A stretch of 64,000 nt of DNA from a virus: positions 18,181-82,180 of IMG/VR virus record IMGVR_UViG_3300033146_005950; one strand, 5' to 3'. The notes beneath the pieces were generated by a model, which worked only from the letters and a program-made list of their open reading frames with translations, did not search any database and had not been told where the DNA came from. Of this stretch, positions 25,654-35,687 are shown one piece after another (position 1 is the stretch's first letter; each line of letters starts with the position of its first letter). The translations under genes and the position numbers were made by a program.

Positions 25654-28600
25654 TTAAGTTAACTTTGTCTCAACACCAGCGTCATTTTTGAAATATAAAC
25701 AACCATCTGTTTTCACATATAATTGCCCATAACCTGCTAATGTTGTTTGAGGTGTGTTTTCTCTTATTTGAATTGTACCATTTGAAAATAATGAAGTAAT
25801 ATCAGTATGCCCAATTGTGACCGTGTTTGAGCCTTTTCCAACTGCATTTGCTCCAATTACAATTTCATTAGTGCCATTATCTGCTCCAGCTCTGACATTA
25901 TAACCTAAAAATATTGAATTATTTGCTTTCGTTAAAAAATCACCACCTGTATTATAATATCTACCTGAGGAACTTCCTATTGATATATTATTATTTCCTT
26001 CTGTCAAATTATATAATGAAACAGGTCCTAAAACAGTATTATTTGCGCCTGTTGTGTTTGAATATAAAGAAGATGAACCAACTGCAACATTATTGCTACC
26101 AGAAGTCGTAAGAGTACCGCTTCTATAACCGTAAAAAGTATTTGCCGTAGCATTTGAATTTTGGCCGCTCTGGTATCCAATAAAAGTATTTTTATCTTTA
26201 TCAGATGTTCCTTTACCTGAATATAAACCAATTGCAATATTATAGCTCCCTGTTGTATTTGAAGACCCCGCGTCTCTTCCAATAAATACATTATAAAACC
26301 CAGATGTATTATTAAGACCTGAATAATAACCCATAAATATATTATGGTACCCAGTTATATTATTATACCCTGAAGTTGTTCCAACAAAAACATTGTTTGA
26401 TGCAGTCGTTGTTTTATTGCCTGAGTTGCTTCCAAGAAATATATTGCGTTCCCCACTTGTAATTGATACACCTGCACCTTTACCATTAAAAATATTATGG
26501 GCGCCTGTATTTGAATTATTTCCCGCTCCGTTTAAATAAATACTGTAAGTCGGTCCTGATTTTATTAAATCGGTACCATTTGATTTAATTCCACCGTATA
26601 TTGGCATTTGAATAAAAGTCTCTGAATTTGCAGGGCTTAATATATTTCCATTTTTTGTCCATTTACTTCCTGAGTTCGCTGCAGCAGTCAAATCAAACTC
26701 TGTTCCTGAGTCATTTTGAAAATATAGTTTGCCATCTGTTTTTGCAATCATTTGCCCATAACCTGAAACAGCTGAGATTGAGACGGCTTCTTTAATAAAA
26801 AGATTTCCATTTGAAAATAATGAAGTATTATTAATATCTCCAATTGTTGTTGTATGAGAGCCTTGCCCGTAAGTTGTGTTTGCCCCAATTATTACTTCTG
26901 AAGTTCCATTATTTGTAAGTGGTTTTGAATTATTTCCAATAAAGATTCCGTATGTTGCATTTGAAACAGAGTTTGAGTCTTTATCTAAATACCCTGCCCA
27001 ATAGCCCATTGCAATATTAAAACTTCCATCTGTCAATGTTGAAAGAGTTCTATTTCCAATTGATATATTATTTCCACCTGTTATATTATTTAATAATGAA
27101 TGATAGCCAAAACCTAAATTATGGATTCCTGTTGTTAAAGAATATTGTGCGGAAGCACCGAGCGCGACGTTATAATCACCTTCTGTCATTGAATAAAATG
27201 TCTGTGGCCCAATACCAACATTATTACCACCGGTCGTAAGTACTCTTCCTGAATTAACTCCTGAGAAAATTGAATCATTTTTAGATTTTATTAAATTTAA
27301 ATTATTTTGTGTTATTGAACCGTTTTCTGGGATGTTTAAAATACTTTCATTTCCTGCAAAATTTAAAACTGAACCGTCTGTTTCCCATAAACTTGAACCG
27401 CCACTTGATGCTTCTACCCATTTTAATCCGCTTACTTCAGAACTATCTGCTGTTAAAACATATCCATCCGTCCCAACAGGCAATCTTGCGTCACCTGAGC
27501 TATAAACAAAAATATCTCCTTTTGTTGTTAAGGGCGATGAAATTCCGCTTTCCCCAACTTCAGTCAAATCATACTCAGTGCCATCATCTGAAACATAATA
27601 AAGTTTTCCATCTGTTTTTGTATATAATTGTCCGTAGTCATTTAAATTTGTGTATGCTGCGGTTTGTTCTTTTATAAAAACTGAGCCAACAAAATAATTT
27701 GCTAAATTTGTTGAAGCACCTATCGTGGCTGTATTTGAACCGTTTCCTGCCGCATTTGCTCCAATTACAATTTCATTACTTTGTCCGTTTGCTTTACTTT
27801 TTGTTGAGAATCCTAAATAAGTACAATGATTATATGTAGTAATTTCAGCACCGTTCTTATCATATCGACCTGCGTTTGAACCTAAACCTAAATTATAGTC
27901 TCCATCTGATAATCTAATTAATGATTGAGAGCCAATCGCAACATTATGGTCTCCCCCAGCCGCATTCTCATCATTCGTACAAAGTGCAAAAGAACCAATT
28001 GCTAAATTATTAGCTCCACTTAAATACCCAGCTGAAGTTCCAATCGCGACACAATCAGATAAATCGGTCGCAGTTTTTCCAGATGCATTGCCAATTAATA
28101 TATTATTATCTCCGTTTACTAAATTTTGTCCTGCAAAAGTACCAATCGCAGTATTCTGGTTGCTTGTTGAAATATTTTGTAATGCGCCGCGGCCAAACGC
28201 AACACTCCCCCTTGCTGTAGTAATATTTTGTAAAGCATTTACACCATAAGCAAAATTCTGCCCGCTTGACGTATAAGTTGAAATATTTACAGGACCAGCA
28301 TACCCAAGAAATACTGCATTTTTATAGAACCTTGCAAAACCATTTATTCCATTTGCATCTGCCGTATTAAAATTAATTGTAAACTGTGTATCGGCTAAAG
28401 CAATAATAGATTCACCATTTTTTGATGATAAAATATTACCGTCTGTTTCCCATAAAGATTCTGCTATTTCTGGTTTATTTAATATATAAGCATCTGAATT
28501 TGTATCAGTTTCATTCCAATCAGGTTGTACATTTTCTTCAGCTAATTCATTTATTAAATCTAATTTTGTTTTGTATGCGGAAGTGAAATTCTTTTCAGAG

Positions 28601-29043
28601 AGTTCGCCATCTTTTATTGAATAAGTTGTATCTGTAAAAACAGCATTTTGAGGGACTGCAGTTTCAACTGTTAAATTATTTACTTTATTTGCGTTTTCGG
28701 CTAAATCAACAATACCGTTATCGTTTGTGTCATAAACAGATTTCTCCATATCTCCTGTGCCGCCCGGAGCAGTTCCGCCATTACCTAAATTCGCGATTTC
28801 CCAATCTGTGTTTTCTAATCCGTTTATAAGAGTATAAAATTTCTGTTCCCCATTATCATCAAGAACATTTACAAGCATTCCAATTTTTCTACGGTCAGCA
28901 GTAATTGCGTCTCTGCCATTTATTGTTTGTACAGTTCTATAACCGCCACGATTCCAAAATTCATCTTGAGTAGCGTAAATATCTTCCGTATCTGTTGGTG
29001 CAATGAAACCACCTAATCTAACTGAACCTGGTATTATAGCCAT
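25654..29043 (-). CDS. Giant tail adhesin with YadA-head-like repeats
   Basis: 1129 residues. N-terminal domain (PGSVRLGGFIAPTDTEDIYA, then GGYRTV, then ADRRKIGMLVNV) of the kind that starts many phage tail proteins. Three repeats of ~280 residues follow, each with a run of NxAIGxxxGxxxT units (NVAIGSQSL, IFLGSNSG, FVGTTSG) as in trimeric YadA-type head domains. Each repeat ends with EIVIGAN..GxGSxTxTIG, FSNG..IKE, and GQLYxKTDGKLYF..GTEYDLT. It is probably a homotrimeric fibre. A late-type promoter lies at 29092-29104. Confidence 0.8.
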   Translation of the reverse strand: MAIIPGSVRLGGFIAPTDTEDIYATQDEFWNRGGYRTVQTINGRDAITADRRKIGMLVNVLDDNGEQKFYTLINGLENTDWEIANLGNGGTAPGGTGDMEKSVYDTNDNGIVDLAENANKVNNLTVETAVPQNAVFTDTTYSIKDGELSEKNFTSAYKTKLDLINELAEENVQPDWNETDTNSDAYILNKPEIAESLWETDGNILSSKNGESIIALADTQFTINFNTADANGINGFARFYKNAVFLGYAGPVNISTYTSSGQNFAYGVNALQNITTARGSVAFGRGALQNISTSNQNTAIGTFAGQNLVNGDNNILIGNASGKTATDLSDCVAIGTSAGYLSGANNLAIGSFALCTNDENAAGGDHNVAIGSQSLIRLSDGDYNLGLGSNAGRYDKNGAEITTYNHCTYLGFSTKSKANGQSNEIVIGANAAGNGSNTATIGASTNLANYFVGSVFIKEQTAAYTNLNDYGQLYTKTDGKLYYVSDDGTEYDLTEVGESGISSPLTTKGDIFVYSSGDARLPVGTDGYVLTADSSEVSGLKWVEASSGGSSLWETDGSVLNFAGNESILNIPENGSITQNNLNLIKSKNDSIFSGVNSGRVLTTGGNNVGIGPQTFYSMTEGDYNVALGASAQYSLTTGIHNLGFGYHSLLNNITGGNNISIGNRTLSTLTDGSFNIAMGYWAGYLDKDSNSVSNATYGIFIGNNSKPLTNNGTSEVIIGANTTYGQGSHTTTIGDINNTSLFSNGNLFIKEAVSISAVSGYGQMIAKTDGKLYFQNDSGTEFDLTAAANSGSKWTKNGNILSPANSETFIQMPIYGGIKSNGTDLIKSGPTYSIYLNGAGNNSNTGAHNIFNGKGAGVSITSGERNIFLGSNSGNKTTTASNNVFVGTTSGYNNITGYHNIFMGYYSGLNNTSGFYNVFIGRDAGSSNTTGSYNIAIGLYSGKGTSDKDKNTFIGYQSGQNSNATANTFYGYRSGTLTTSGSNNVAVGSSSLYSNTTGANNTVLGPVSLYNLTEGNNNISIGSSSGRYYNTGGDFLTKANNSIFLGYNVRAGADNGTNEIVIGANAVGKGSNTVTIGHTDITSLFSNGTIQIRENTPQTTLAGYGQLYVKTDGCLYFKNDAGVETKLT

Positions 29044-29091
29044 TTTATATTAAAGTCCTTGCTTTGAAATTTTCATTTGCTTTTTTAATAA

Positions 29092-29104
29092 TATTTATTT
29101 TTTT
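29092..29104 (-). promoter_or_regulatory. Putative late promoter
   Basis: Reverse complement AAAAAAATAAATA, about 50 bases before the 1129-aa adhesin gene. Confidence 0.5.
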
Positions 29105-29110
29105 TGTCAA

Positions 29111-32050
29111 TTATTTTACTTCAACTGCAATTGGTGCTGCCATTACATTAGTCGACCTATGTACATTATAATTAGTTGTAATTCCATAACTATTTGTAAC
29201 TTGAACCGTATAAGGATCATTAAAAGGAACATTAAATTGAGTCGTTGGGTCTATAAAACTTGTTGCTGTTCCAAATAAGCTTGGGTACGCAATATATTTA
29301 TAACCGCCGCCTTGGAAATTGTATGTTCCCTCAAATGATGCCGCTAATTGATTTACTCTTAAATTATGTACTCCATCTTCATTAATTGATGTTGCAGTAT
29401 TTTCTCCATAGAATCTTCTCCATTGCCAATAAACTACATAATCTTTACTAAATTCTATATTATTTGTATTCAATGCTTTTATCCTAAATCTATTATTTGT
29501 TGCTGAAGTTTTTGTAATTGGGGATAATATTAAATTTTCAGTACCGTCATTTGCAAGATTATCTTTAATTGTTGTTCCTGCTGTTAAATCTAAAATACTA
29601 ATTGAATCTTCCGTCACATTTTCTGGGTTTTCAATATTCCAAGTTGCTGTTGGGTTTTCAGGTGTTGAAGCGCCAACTTCAAGAGGAGTAGCCCAACCAA
29701 AATGAAACAAAGTAAAATTTGGAGTTTGATAAGGGTATAATAAATCATCCCACATTTCTTGAAGAGTTCTGTTATCAAAAGTACTCCCCTTCGCGATTCC
29801 GTGAATTGCTTCTGGAGTAGGATTAGGATTATTATAATAAATGTTTCCACCTGGCGATTCACCACCGCCGCCGTTTGATACTGAACTATAAAATAATATT
29901 GCAGCTGGGTTATTGCTCCAATTATCTAAATTAATTCTGATAATATCGCCCTTTGATAAAGCAACAGTATTAAATTCAAATATTACAGTGTTATCAGTTC
30001 CACTATCATTTGTTGAAACTAAAGTTGGTTGAACCGTGCCGCTTGCAATATTACCTTGTTCATTTATATAAATATTCATTTTTGTATTTGCTGCAATTTT
30101 ATTTGTTTTTAAAGTGACACATTTTATAAAACCGTTTTCGGTTACTTTCCAACCGGTGTCAATTGTTGAAGTGTCATTTGTACCGCCTGCAAATATTTCA
30201 GCATAAGGCGGTGCAGCAATATTTAATGAATAATTATATTGAGACCCCGACGCTGATGAAATTGCTGAGACTGCTGCGGCCACATAATCTTCAACATATT
30301 TTTTATATACAATATCATAATCTAAAGACGGAGTAAATGTTTGGTCAACTTGAACTGAGCCATCTTTTTTAAGGAATTTATCAAACTCCATTTGTAGATC
30401 TAATTGATTATTTACATCACCTGTTATTTCGCCCCATTTTCCACCACCGCTATTGCCGCCGTCATAATAGCCGCCACCCCCGCTATAAGATGCTGCGATT
30501 TTTTTAACTGTATCAATTGTCGCTAAATGATTGTCATTTACAGGAGTGCTGTTTGTTGAAATATTTCCGTCTATAAAATATTCTTTGTCACCTGTTTTTT
30601 GTAATGGAAATTTGGGTAATTTTTTATTTACTTTTTTTTCAATTATATTTGCAGAATTTTTAATGTCTTCTTTTATTGAATTTGTAATATCATCTAAATC
30701 ATCAAACGTAATGTAACTATGTTTTGAAGTAAGTTTACCGTCTATTATTTGAAATTCATCTTCATCAAAATTGAAATTTAATATATTATCAGAAGTTAAA
30801 TTTAATGCAGAATATTTTGCAATTGTCAATGGTTCAATTTTAATATCAGAAACATTACTTGCAACGACGTTTTCTTTTTTTGCCCCCGATATAATTAACT
30901 CTTTTATTACATTAATTTTATCAGTAATATGTTTTTCTATTTTAGCTAAGTCTTGGTCTGTCGCAAATTTTGTATTGTTTATATAAACTTCGTCATTTTC
31001 TAATTTAATTGGTACGTCATTTATTTTTTCAGCAAATATATCGCCGCTTAAATATAAATCTCCATCTTCATTTTTAATTGTTAAAGATTTGCCATTTTTA
31101 TTTATGAGCTGTATTAAATTTTGTTGAACATCTATTTTGAAGGCATTATGTTCGTGATTTAATGCAAGTAAACGTTCTGACATTACCCAATTATTTGAAT
31201 ATAAGACACCGCCCTCTTCTTTAATATCAGACTCAATTAAATCTCCATTTTGTCCTTTTTTAACAAACTGAAAATTATTTAATTTATCAATTTGCGATAA
31301 TAATGATTTTAATAAACTTAAAGTATTATTATCAATATGGGTATCATTTTCTTTTACATCTTCTAAATCAGAATGTTTTGAAATTTTAGAAGTAATATTA
31401 TAAGTTTCTTCGCCAATCTTTACAAATAAGTCTTTCTCATCTGCAAAGAAACTAAACATCGTCGTTTCAATTGAACCGTTTGGGTTTATTATAAATGTTT
31501 CATTTAACTCGCCATCTGCATTTGAAACAAAATATAAAAACCTCCCTTCTTCATCTAATCTTATTAATTGAGATGTTTTATTATTATTGATTTTTTTATA
31601 AGAGTCGCCGTTAAAACCCTGCGGTATGAATAAATTATTTGAGATTTCTAATTTATCATTTTTATTATAAAAACCGTTTTTATTAGTAACAAAACCGTTT
31701 AAGTCATCGTTCCATTTTATTTCGTCATTATTTAATTTGATTAATGACTTGTTAGATAAAATTGAATTTTGAAATTCTTCATCAGAATAAAAAGAAACAT
31801 TGTATAATTGTTCGGCAAATTCATTAACTTTTTCATCAAGAGTTATTTCTATATATTCATTTAATTTATTAATTATTTGTTGGTTTGTTTGGTCTTTTAC
31901 TAATGATAAAATTTTAGAATCATCTGAAAACACAAAAGTTGAATAACCAGTTTTTGTTTTATATGCAATTGTGCCGTCTGCAGTAAAGCCTATGTCGCCG
32001 CGTTTTATATTATTAATTAAATCATCAATACTTAAAAACTGATTAAACAT
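29111..32050 (-). CDS. Large tail fibre / baseplate-attached structural protein
   Basis: 979 residues from the ATG at 32050, which is well spaced from GAGGG; an ATG three codons upstream overlaps that site. The N-terminal ~580 residues are alternating coil and beta, with a YKKYVEDY fibre hinge. Residues ~615-720 (EIFAGGTND..IINLDNWSNNPAAILF type) are homologous to the C-terminus of the 598-aa fibre. The C-terminal ~250 residues (EAIHGIAKGSTFDNRTLQEM, WDDLLYPYQ) form a domain found at the ends of several phage fibre proteins. It has a late promoter at 32093. Confidence 0.7.
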   Translation of the reverse strand: MFNQFLSIDDLINNIKRGDIGFTADGTIAYKTKTGYSTFVFSDDSKILSLVKDQTNQQIINKLNEYIEITLDEKVNEFAEQLYNVSFYSDEEFQNSILSNKSLIKLNNDEIKWNDDLNGFVTNKNGFYNKNDKLEISNNLFIPQGFNGDSYKKINNNKTSQLIRLDEEGRFLYFVSNADGELNETFIINPNGSIETTMFSFFADEKDLFVKIGEETYNITSKISKHSDLEDVKENDTHIDNNTLSLLKSLLSQIDKLNNFQFVKKGQNGDLIESDIKEEGGVLYSNNWVMSERLLALNHEHNAFKIDVQQNLIQLINKNGKSLTIKNEDGDLYLSGDIFAEKINDVPIKLENDEVYINNTKFATDQDLAKIEKHITDKINVIKELIISGAKKENVVASNVSDIKIEPLTIAKYSALNLTSDNILNFNFDEDEFQIIDGKLTSKHSYITFDDLDDITNSIKEDIKNSANIIEKKVNKKLPKFPLQKTGDKEYFIDGNISTNSTPVNDNHLATIDTVKKIAASYSGGGGYYDGGNSGGGKWGEITGDVNNQLDLQMEFDKFLKKDGSVQVDQTFTPSLDYDIVYKKYVEDYVAAAVSAISSASGSQYNYSLNIAAPPYAEIFAGGTNDTSTIDTGWKVTENGFIKCVTLKTNKIAANTKMNIYINEQGNIASGTVQPTLVSTNDSGTDNTVIFEFNTVALSKGDIIRINLDNWSNNPAAILFYSSVSNGGGGESPGGNIYYNNPNPTPEAIHGIAKGSTFDNRTLQEMWDDLLYPYQTPNFTLFHFGWATPLEVGASTPENPTATWNIENPENVTEDSISILDLTAGTTIKDNLANDGTENLILSPITKTSATNNRFRIKALNTNNIEFSKDYVVYWQWRRFYGENTATSINEDGVHNLRVNQLAASFEGTYNFQGGGYKYIAYPSLFGTATSFIDPTTQFNVPFNDPYTVQVTNSYGITTNYNVHRSTNVMAAPIAVEVK

Positions 32051-32092
32051 AAAAATCATCCCTCATATTAAAAAATACATCTTATTTGATAG

Positions 32093-32105
32093 TATTTATT
32101 TTTAA
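32093..32105 (-). promoter_or_regulatory. Putative late promoter
   Basis: Reverse complement TTAAAAATAAATA, about 45 bases before the 979-aa gene. Confidence 0.55.
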
Positions 32106-32107
32106 GG

Positions 32108-32178
32108 GATAACGTGGTTTATAAACTAAGCCGTAAAAATACAACTCTTTAGAGTTGTGTTAGTTCACTTTAAATTTG
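32108..32178 (-). repeat. Short palindromic element related to 18567-18777
   Basis: On the minus strand it reads AGTGAACTAA, a CAACTCT/AGAGTTG hairpin, then GGCTTAGTTTATAAA. These are the same left and right ends as the longer element at 18567-18777, with the interior missing. It overlaps the stop codon of the 74-aa gene. Confidence 0.5.
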
Positions 32179-32389
32179 CGTTTTCTGGGTTTTGATTGCA
32201 AATTATGACTTTAGGGTGTTTTGCTTTTTTGAATACTAATTTATTTTTGTATTTCTCCCAAAGTCTTTTTGAAATTATAATTTGGTCATATTCAAACATT
32301 ATTTGGGGGTGTCCTTTATAATTTTCAGACACGACTAAAGTTAGTAAGCCATTTAATTCAATCCAAATATAGTTTTCTACTTTTCTCAT
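32165..32389 (-). CDS. Small hypothetical protein
   Basis: 74 residues, basic, with IWIELNGLLTLVVSENYKGH and a KRLWEKYKNKLVF helix. Unrecognised. Its stop codon lies within the AGTGAACTAA end of the palindromic element, so it may have been truncated by or moved with that element. A late-type promoter (32432-32443) and an AAGGAAG site precede it. Confidence 0.55.
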   Translation of the reverse strand: MRKVENYIWIELNGLLTLVVSENYKGHPQIMFEYDQIIISKRLWEKYKNKLVFKKAKHPKVIICNQNPENANLK

Positions 32390-32431
32390 ATGTTATATAA
32401 AATGCTTCCTTAAATATTATGAGCTTTTTTA

Positions 32432-32443
32432 TATTTATTTTTT
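32432..32443 (-). promoter_or_regulatory. Putative late promoter
   Basis: Reverse complement AAAAAATAAATA, before the 74-aa gene. Confidence 0.4.
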
Positions 32444-32462
32444 GAAACTGTTTTAAGACTAA

Positions 32463-32500
32463 AAAAGAGGTTTGAAAATAAAAATTTACAAACCTCTTAA
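32463..32500 (-). terminator. Terminator of the capsid gene
   Basis: Ten-bp stem AAGAGGTTTG / CAAACCTCTT followed by a T-rich run on the minus strand, about 40 bases after the major capsid stop codon. Confidence 0.75.
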
Positions 32501-32538
32501 AAATTATATAATTAAAAAAATTAATTATTAAATTTTAT

Positions 32539-34014
32539 TTACCAAACGTCGATTCCAGTTACAGTATTTATACCTTTGAAATTAATCAAACGATAAAAAC
32601 TACCGGCTGAAAGCAAGCTGGTACTAATTGCATAACGTGATTTAACACCAACTCTTGGAGCGAAGTTATCTTCACTTGTTGCAGAATACTGTACATTCAT
32701 TTTGTATGGACTAAAAACAACTCCACCGTCTGTCATTCCTGGTCCTTTATACCCAATAAGAGCATATTCATTAGTAGCGAACTGATCAAGATAAACAGAA
32801 ATTGAGTTATTAAGAGTACCAATAAGAGTTGACTCAGAACCTGAAAGAATTATACCTGGTTCAACATTTGAAGTATTCGCAGTAAAAGCAGCGTTTGCAG
32901 CTTTAAGAACTGATGCAACTCCATTCGAAACAACAACGAAGTTACCTGGACCACGAAGAGCCGCGCCAGCAATAACAGTTGAAGCATAAACGATTGCATT
33001 TGTTACCATTGCAGTTTTAGCACGAATATCAGAAACAGAAGTAATATCAACATTTGCAGCAACATCTCCACCGTCACCATTAATAGCAGTCCATTTCAAT
33101 GCCTGAAGCATTTCACGGTCAAGCTCCTGAACAACTTCCTGATGAAGTGTATTAATCATATCAAGCTTAAGATCGAAGTTATGCATTGCAAGTACATCTT
33201 CAAGTACATTCAATGAAAAAGTAGCAGCAAGCATTCTGTCACCAGCGCGAACTGTTTTCTGATCCCATTTAGTTGTTAGCTCAGGCCATTTAGTATTTGC
33301 ATCATTAGAATTAAGAATCCAACCTTCAGCGTCATTTGATGCAGCAGCTTTACCGAAGTCAGCAGCACCAGAAGTTGCTTGAGTTCCACGGTCAGCTTTA
33401 CCCTCAATATCCCCAAGAATCTGAGTAGGAGTTGTGTCATCATCAACCTGAACAGTTTGCCCTTCAACAAAACCAGAATCTTTTGCAAAACCAGTTGTAA
33501 CATCAGTAGAAGTTAAAGTATAAGTGTCACCTTTATATCCACCAGTATAACCAGAATACTCAGGAACTGATTTCCAAGCAGCTTCAACACCTTGATCTGT
33601 TGCAGAGGAAATAGAATCTTTATAAACAGTTCTCTTTGCAAAAGCAATTCCAACAGGTCCAGTCATAGGCTGAACAGCAACAAGTTTATTAGCAAAAAGT
33701 GAAGGAACAACACGACGAGCAAGAGCAAAAGAAATGGGTTTGAACTCGTGAGCTTGTGCATTAGCAGTTCCGTTAAGCATTCCACCAACACCGTAAGCAG
33801 GAAGGTTTGTACCGTCCGAGAAAGCACCTGAGTGAGTTGAAGCATTTGCAGCAGCTTCCTCAACCATTTCTGTTGCGCCTTCATCAATATTATTAAGCAC
33901 AAGAGTAGTTGCGCTCTTTACAATTTCATCTTGGATAAGGTCTACACCAAGAGCAGCATTTTTTCCAGATGTCCATTTTTTAAGAACGTCTGCAGTAGCA
34001 ATATTTACTGACAT
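32539..34014 (-). CDS. Major capsid protein (gp23-like)
   Basis: 491 residues, near T4 gp23 (521). The N-terminal ~65 residues, probably removed by the prohead protease, include an acidic helix with EGATEMVEEAA. Fold-typical segments of the HK97 family are present: NFVVVSNGVASVL, the SVYLDQFATNEYALIGYKGP strand block and PYKMNVQYSATS near the end. Placement after protease and scaffold as in T4 supports the call. It has its own late promoter (34091) and an AAAGGAG site, and is less AT-rich than its neighbours, as expected for a highly expressed gene. Confidence 0.93.
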   Translation of the reverse strand: MSVNIATADVLKKWTSGKNAALGVDLIQDEIVKSATTLVLNNIDEGATEMVEEAAANASTHSGAFSDGTNLPAYGVGGMLNGTANAQAHEFKPISFALARRVVPSLFANKLVAVQPMTGPVGIAFAKRTVYKDSISSATDQGVEAAWKSVPEYSGYTGGYKGDTYTLTSTDVTTGFAKDSGFVEGQTVQVDDDTTPTQILGDIEGKADRGTQATSGAADFGKAAASNDAEGWILNSNDANTKWPELTTKWDQKTVRAGDRMLAATFSLNVLEDVLAMHNFDLKLDMINTLHQEVVQELDREMLQALKWTAINGDGGDVAANVDITSVSDIRAKTAMVTNAIVYASTVIAGAALRGPGNFVVVSNGVASVLKAANAAFTANTSNVEPGIILSGSESTLIGTLNNSISVYLDQFATNEYALIGYKGPGMTDGGVVFSPYKMNVQYSATSEDNFAPRVGVKSRYAISTSLLSAGSFYRLINFKGINTVTGIDVW

Positions 34015-34090
34015 ATTAAAAATCTCCTTTTTATATTATTTGTTTTATATGTAAATGATTGGCTAAATTTTCACTTAACCAATCTATTGT

Positions 34091-34103
34091 TTTATTTATT
34101 TTT
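34091..34103 (-). promoter_or_regulatory. Putative late promoter of the major capsid gene
   Basis: Reverse complement CAAAAATAAATAAA between the scaffold and capsid genes. Confidence 0.6.
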
Positions 34104-34119
34104 GATTAAAGATGCTTTA

Positions 34120-35007
34120 TTAGAGATACTTTGCAGCTTCTTCAATTAGAGGATTAACCTCAACTTTCTGTTCATTGTCTTCATTAGATTCAAACTGAGC
34201 AAAAATGTTTCTCTCTGTTTTATCTACTTTATTATTTACAGACTCTTCAATCATAGTCTCTATATAATTATCAATCCTGCGAGCAATAAATCTATCACTC
34301 TTGTTTGAAAATTTCTTTATTACTTGTCTTGAAAGTTTCGCAGGTAGACCTTTGATTGACTCTTCAACAAGAGGGTTCAGTTTTGGCTCTTCAATAGATT
34401 CTTCAACCATTCTGCGTTTTGAAGGTCTTGGTCGTCTTGTCCGTCTTTTCAAAAATCTTTCACGGGCGATTTTTACTGATTCCTCAATAACATCTTCTTC
34501 ATCTTCAGATTCTTTTTCATCTTCAGATTCTTTTTCATCTTCAGATTCTTTTTCATCTTCAGATTCTTTTTCATCTTCAGATTCTTTTTCATCTTCAGAT
34601 TCTTTATCTTCAGCTGATTGCAACCTGTCAATATGGCTTTCCTCTTCAACAAGTTTTAACTCAAGATAGTCAGAAATGTAATTCATTACCTTATCATTAA
34701 GTTCTTCTTTATATTCTTCAGCTTCTTCAACAAGAGCATCAACTTCTTTTTGAACCTTAGTTTTTACTGATTCCTCAATAACTTGTTCATTTTTAGCAAG
34801 CTCATCTGCAACTCTTTTATTTGCAATTTCTTCAGCAATTTTTGTTGCTTCTTCAACAAGTTTTGCATCTCTCTTTGCTTCTTCTTCAACAAGCTCTTTA
34901 GCCTTTGAATCTACAGCAGCCGCGAAACTATCTTCTATTGAAGACATATCTTTTGCTTCTATTATTCCGTCGGCTACGAGTTTTGTTAGTACGTTTTTAT
35001 AACTCAT
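34120..35007 (-). CDS. Prohead scaffold core protein (gp22-like)
   Basis: 295 residues, highly charged and helical, the hallmark of T4 gp22, which forms the prohead core and is degraded by the gp21 protease. It contains many VEE/IEE motifs that fit T4-type (L/I)xE cleavage sites. A central acidic run of six SEDEKE repeats (residues ~135-170) is encoded by an 18-base tandem repeat at 34503-34611. A basic stretch (RERFLKRRTRRPRPSKRR) follows. It lies between protease and capsid exactly as in T4. An AAGGAG site is present. Confidence 0.85.
   Translation of the reverse strand: MSYKNVLTKLVADGIIEAKDMSSIEDSFAAAVDSKAKELVEEEAKRDAKLVEEATKIAEEIANKRVADELAKNEQVIEESVKTKVQKEVDALVEEAEEYKEELNDKVMNYISDYLELKLVEEESHIDRLQSAEDKESEDEKESEDEKESEDEKESEDEKESEDEKESEDEEDVIEESVKIARERFLKRRTRRPRPSKRRMVEESIEEPKLNPLVEESIKGLPAKLSRQVIKKFSNKSDRFIARRIDNYIETMIEESVNNKVDKTERNIFAQFESNEDNEQKVEVNPLIEEAAKYL
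34503..34611. repeat. 18-bp tandem repeat inside the scaffold gene
   Basis: Six copies of CTTCAGATTCTTTTTCAT, in frame, encoding SEDEKE. Copies are identical, so recent expansion is likely. Confidence 0.9.
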
Positions 35008-35031
35008 ACTAATTTATCTCCTTTTCTATTA

Positions 35032-35685
35032 TTATAAATGATAAAAAAGATTCTTTATTGCGGCTGCAATATCTTCATCTTTTTTCTTCTTTTTACTTAC
35101 TTCAGTTTTAAGATTTTTGATTGAGTTTGATAAAAATACATTACCTTGTTCATCTATATCATATTCAATTGATTCTAATATTGGATCAACCATACTTGAA
35201 TGATTGGATGGGTTAAAAACTAAATCAACGGCAAGAACTTTAAAATTGTTTTGCATTTCTCGTTTTTCATTAAAAGTACCTAATGCACGAATTGAAACTC
35301 CGAAAGGTATTTTTTCATCTATCAAAGTACAAGCAACTCTACCTGTGTCTGATTTATTTGGGTTTAATATTCTACTTGTGCCAACTAATTCATTTCCAAT
35401 ATATTCGAGCTGATTAATTTTATGAACAATTTTATTTAATGTTATATCAATTTTATGAGGGTGGTCGAGCTCGCCAATGCCACGTCCTGTTTTAACGTTT
35501 TGCTCAATAAAAGTATCCCAACCAGCTTTAACATTTTCTAACGGGTAAATATTTCCATTTATATTTTTAGCATTGAAAGTTTGATATGGGCCAACTATTT
35601 TATAAGTTTTATTATCTCCAACACCTTCTTCAACAACATCATAATCATACCCGTTATTATATAAGCTTTCTTCAATAAGTTTCAT
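35032..35685 (-). CDS. Prohead core protease (gp21-like)
   Basis: 217 residues, the size of T4 gp21 (212). This serine protease matures the prohead. Family features are visible: the catalytic-His region GIGELDHPHKID, TSRILNP, then IPFGVSIRALGTF with the probable nucleophile Ser, and LVFNPSNHSSMVDPI. C-terminal VSKKKKKDED may be self-cleaved. It starts 2 bases after the 42-aa gene and ends 24 bases before the scaffold gene. Confidence 0.92.
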   Translation of the reverse strand: MKLIEESLYNNGYDYDVVEEGVGDNKTYKIVGPYQTFNAKNINGNIYPLENVKAGWDTFIEQNVKTGRGIGELDHPHKIDITLNKIVHKINQLEYIGNELVGTSRILNPNKSDTGRVACTLIDEKIPFGVSIRALGTFNEKREMQNNFKVLAVDLVFNPSNHSSMVDPILESIEYDIDEQGNVFLSNSIKNLKTEVSKKKKKDEDIAAAIKNLFYHL

Positions 35686-35687
35686 TA

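Noticed and set aside
32165-32389. 74-aa gene considered as a TnpB or HNH remnant linked to the palindromic element
   Set aside because: No catalytic motif, zinc finger or RuvC-like segment is visible; only its position next to the element suggested this.
34301-34669. Ser/Phe-repeat frame opposite the scaffold gene
   Set aside because: It is the complement of the SEDEKE repeat; the scaffold frame has the family features and ribosome binding site.
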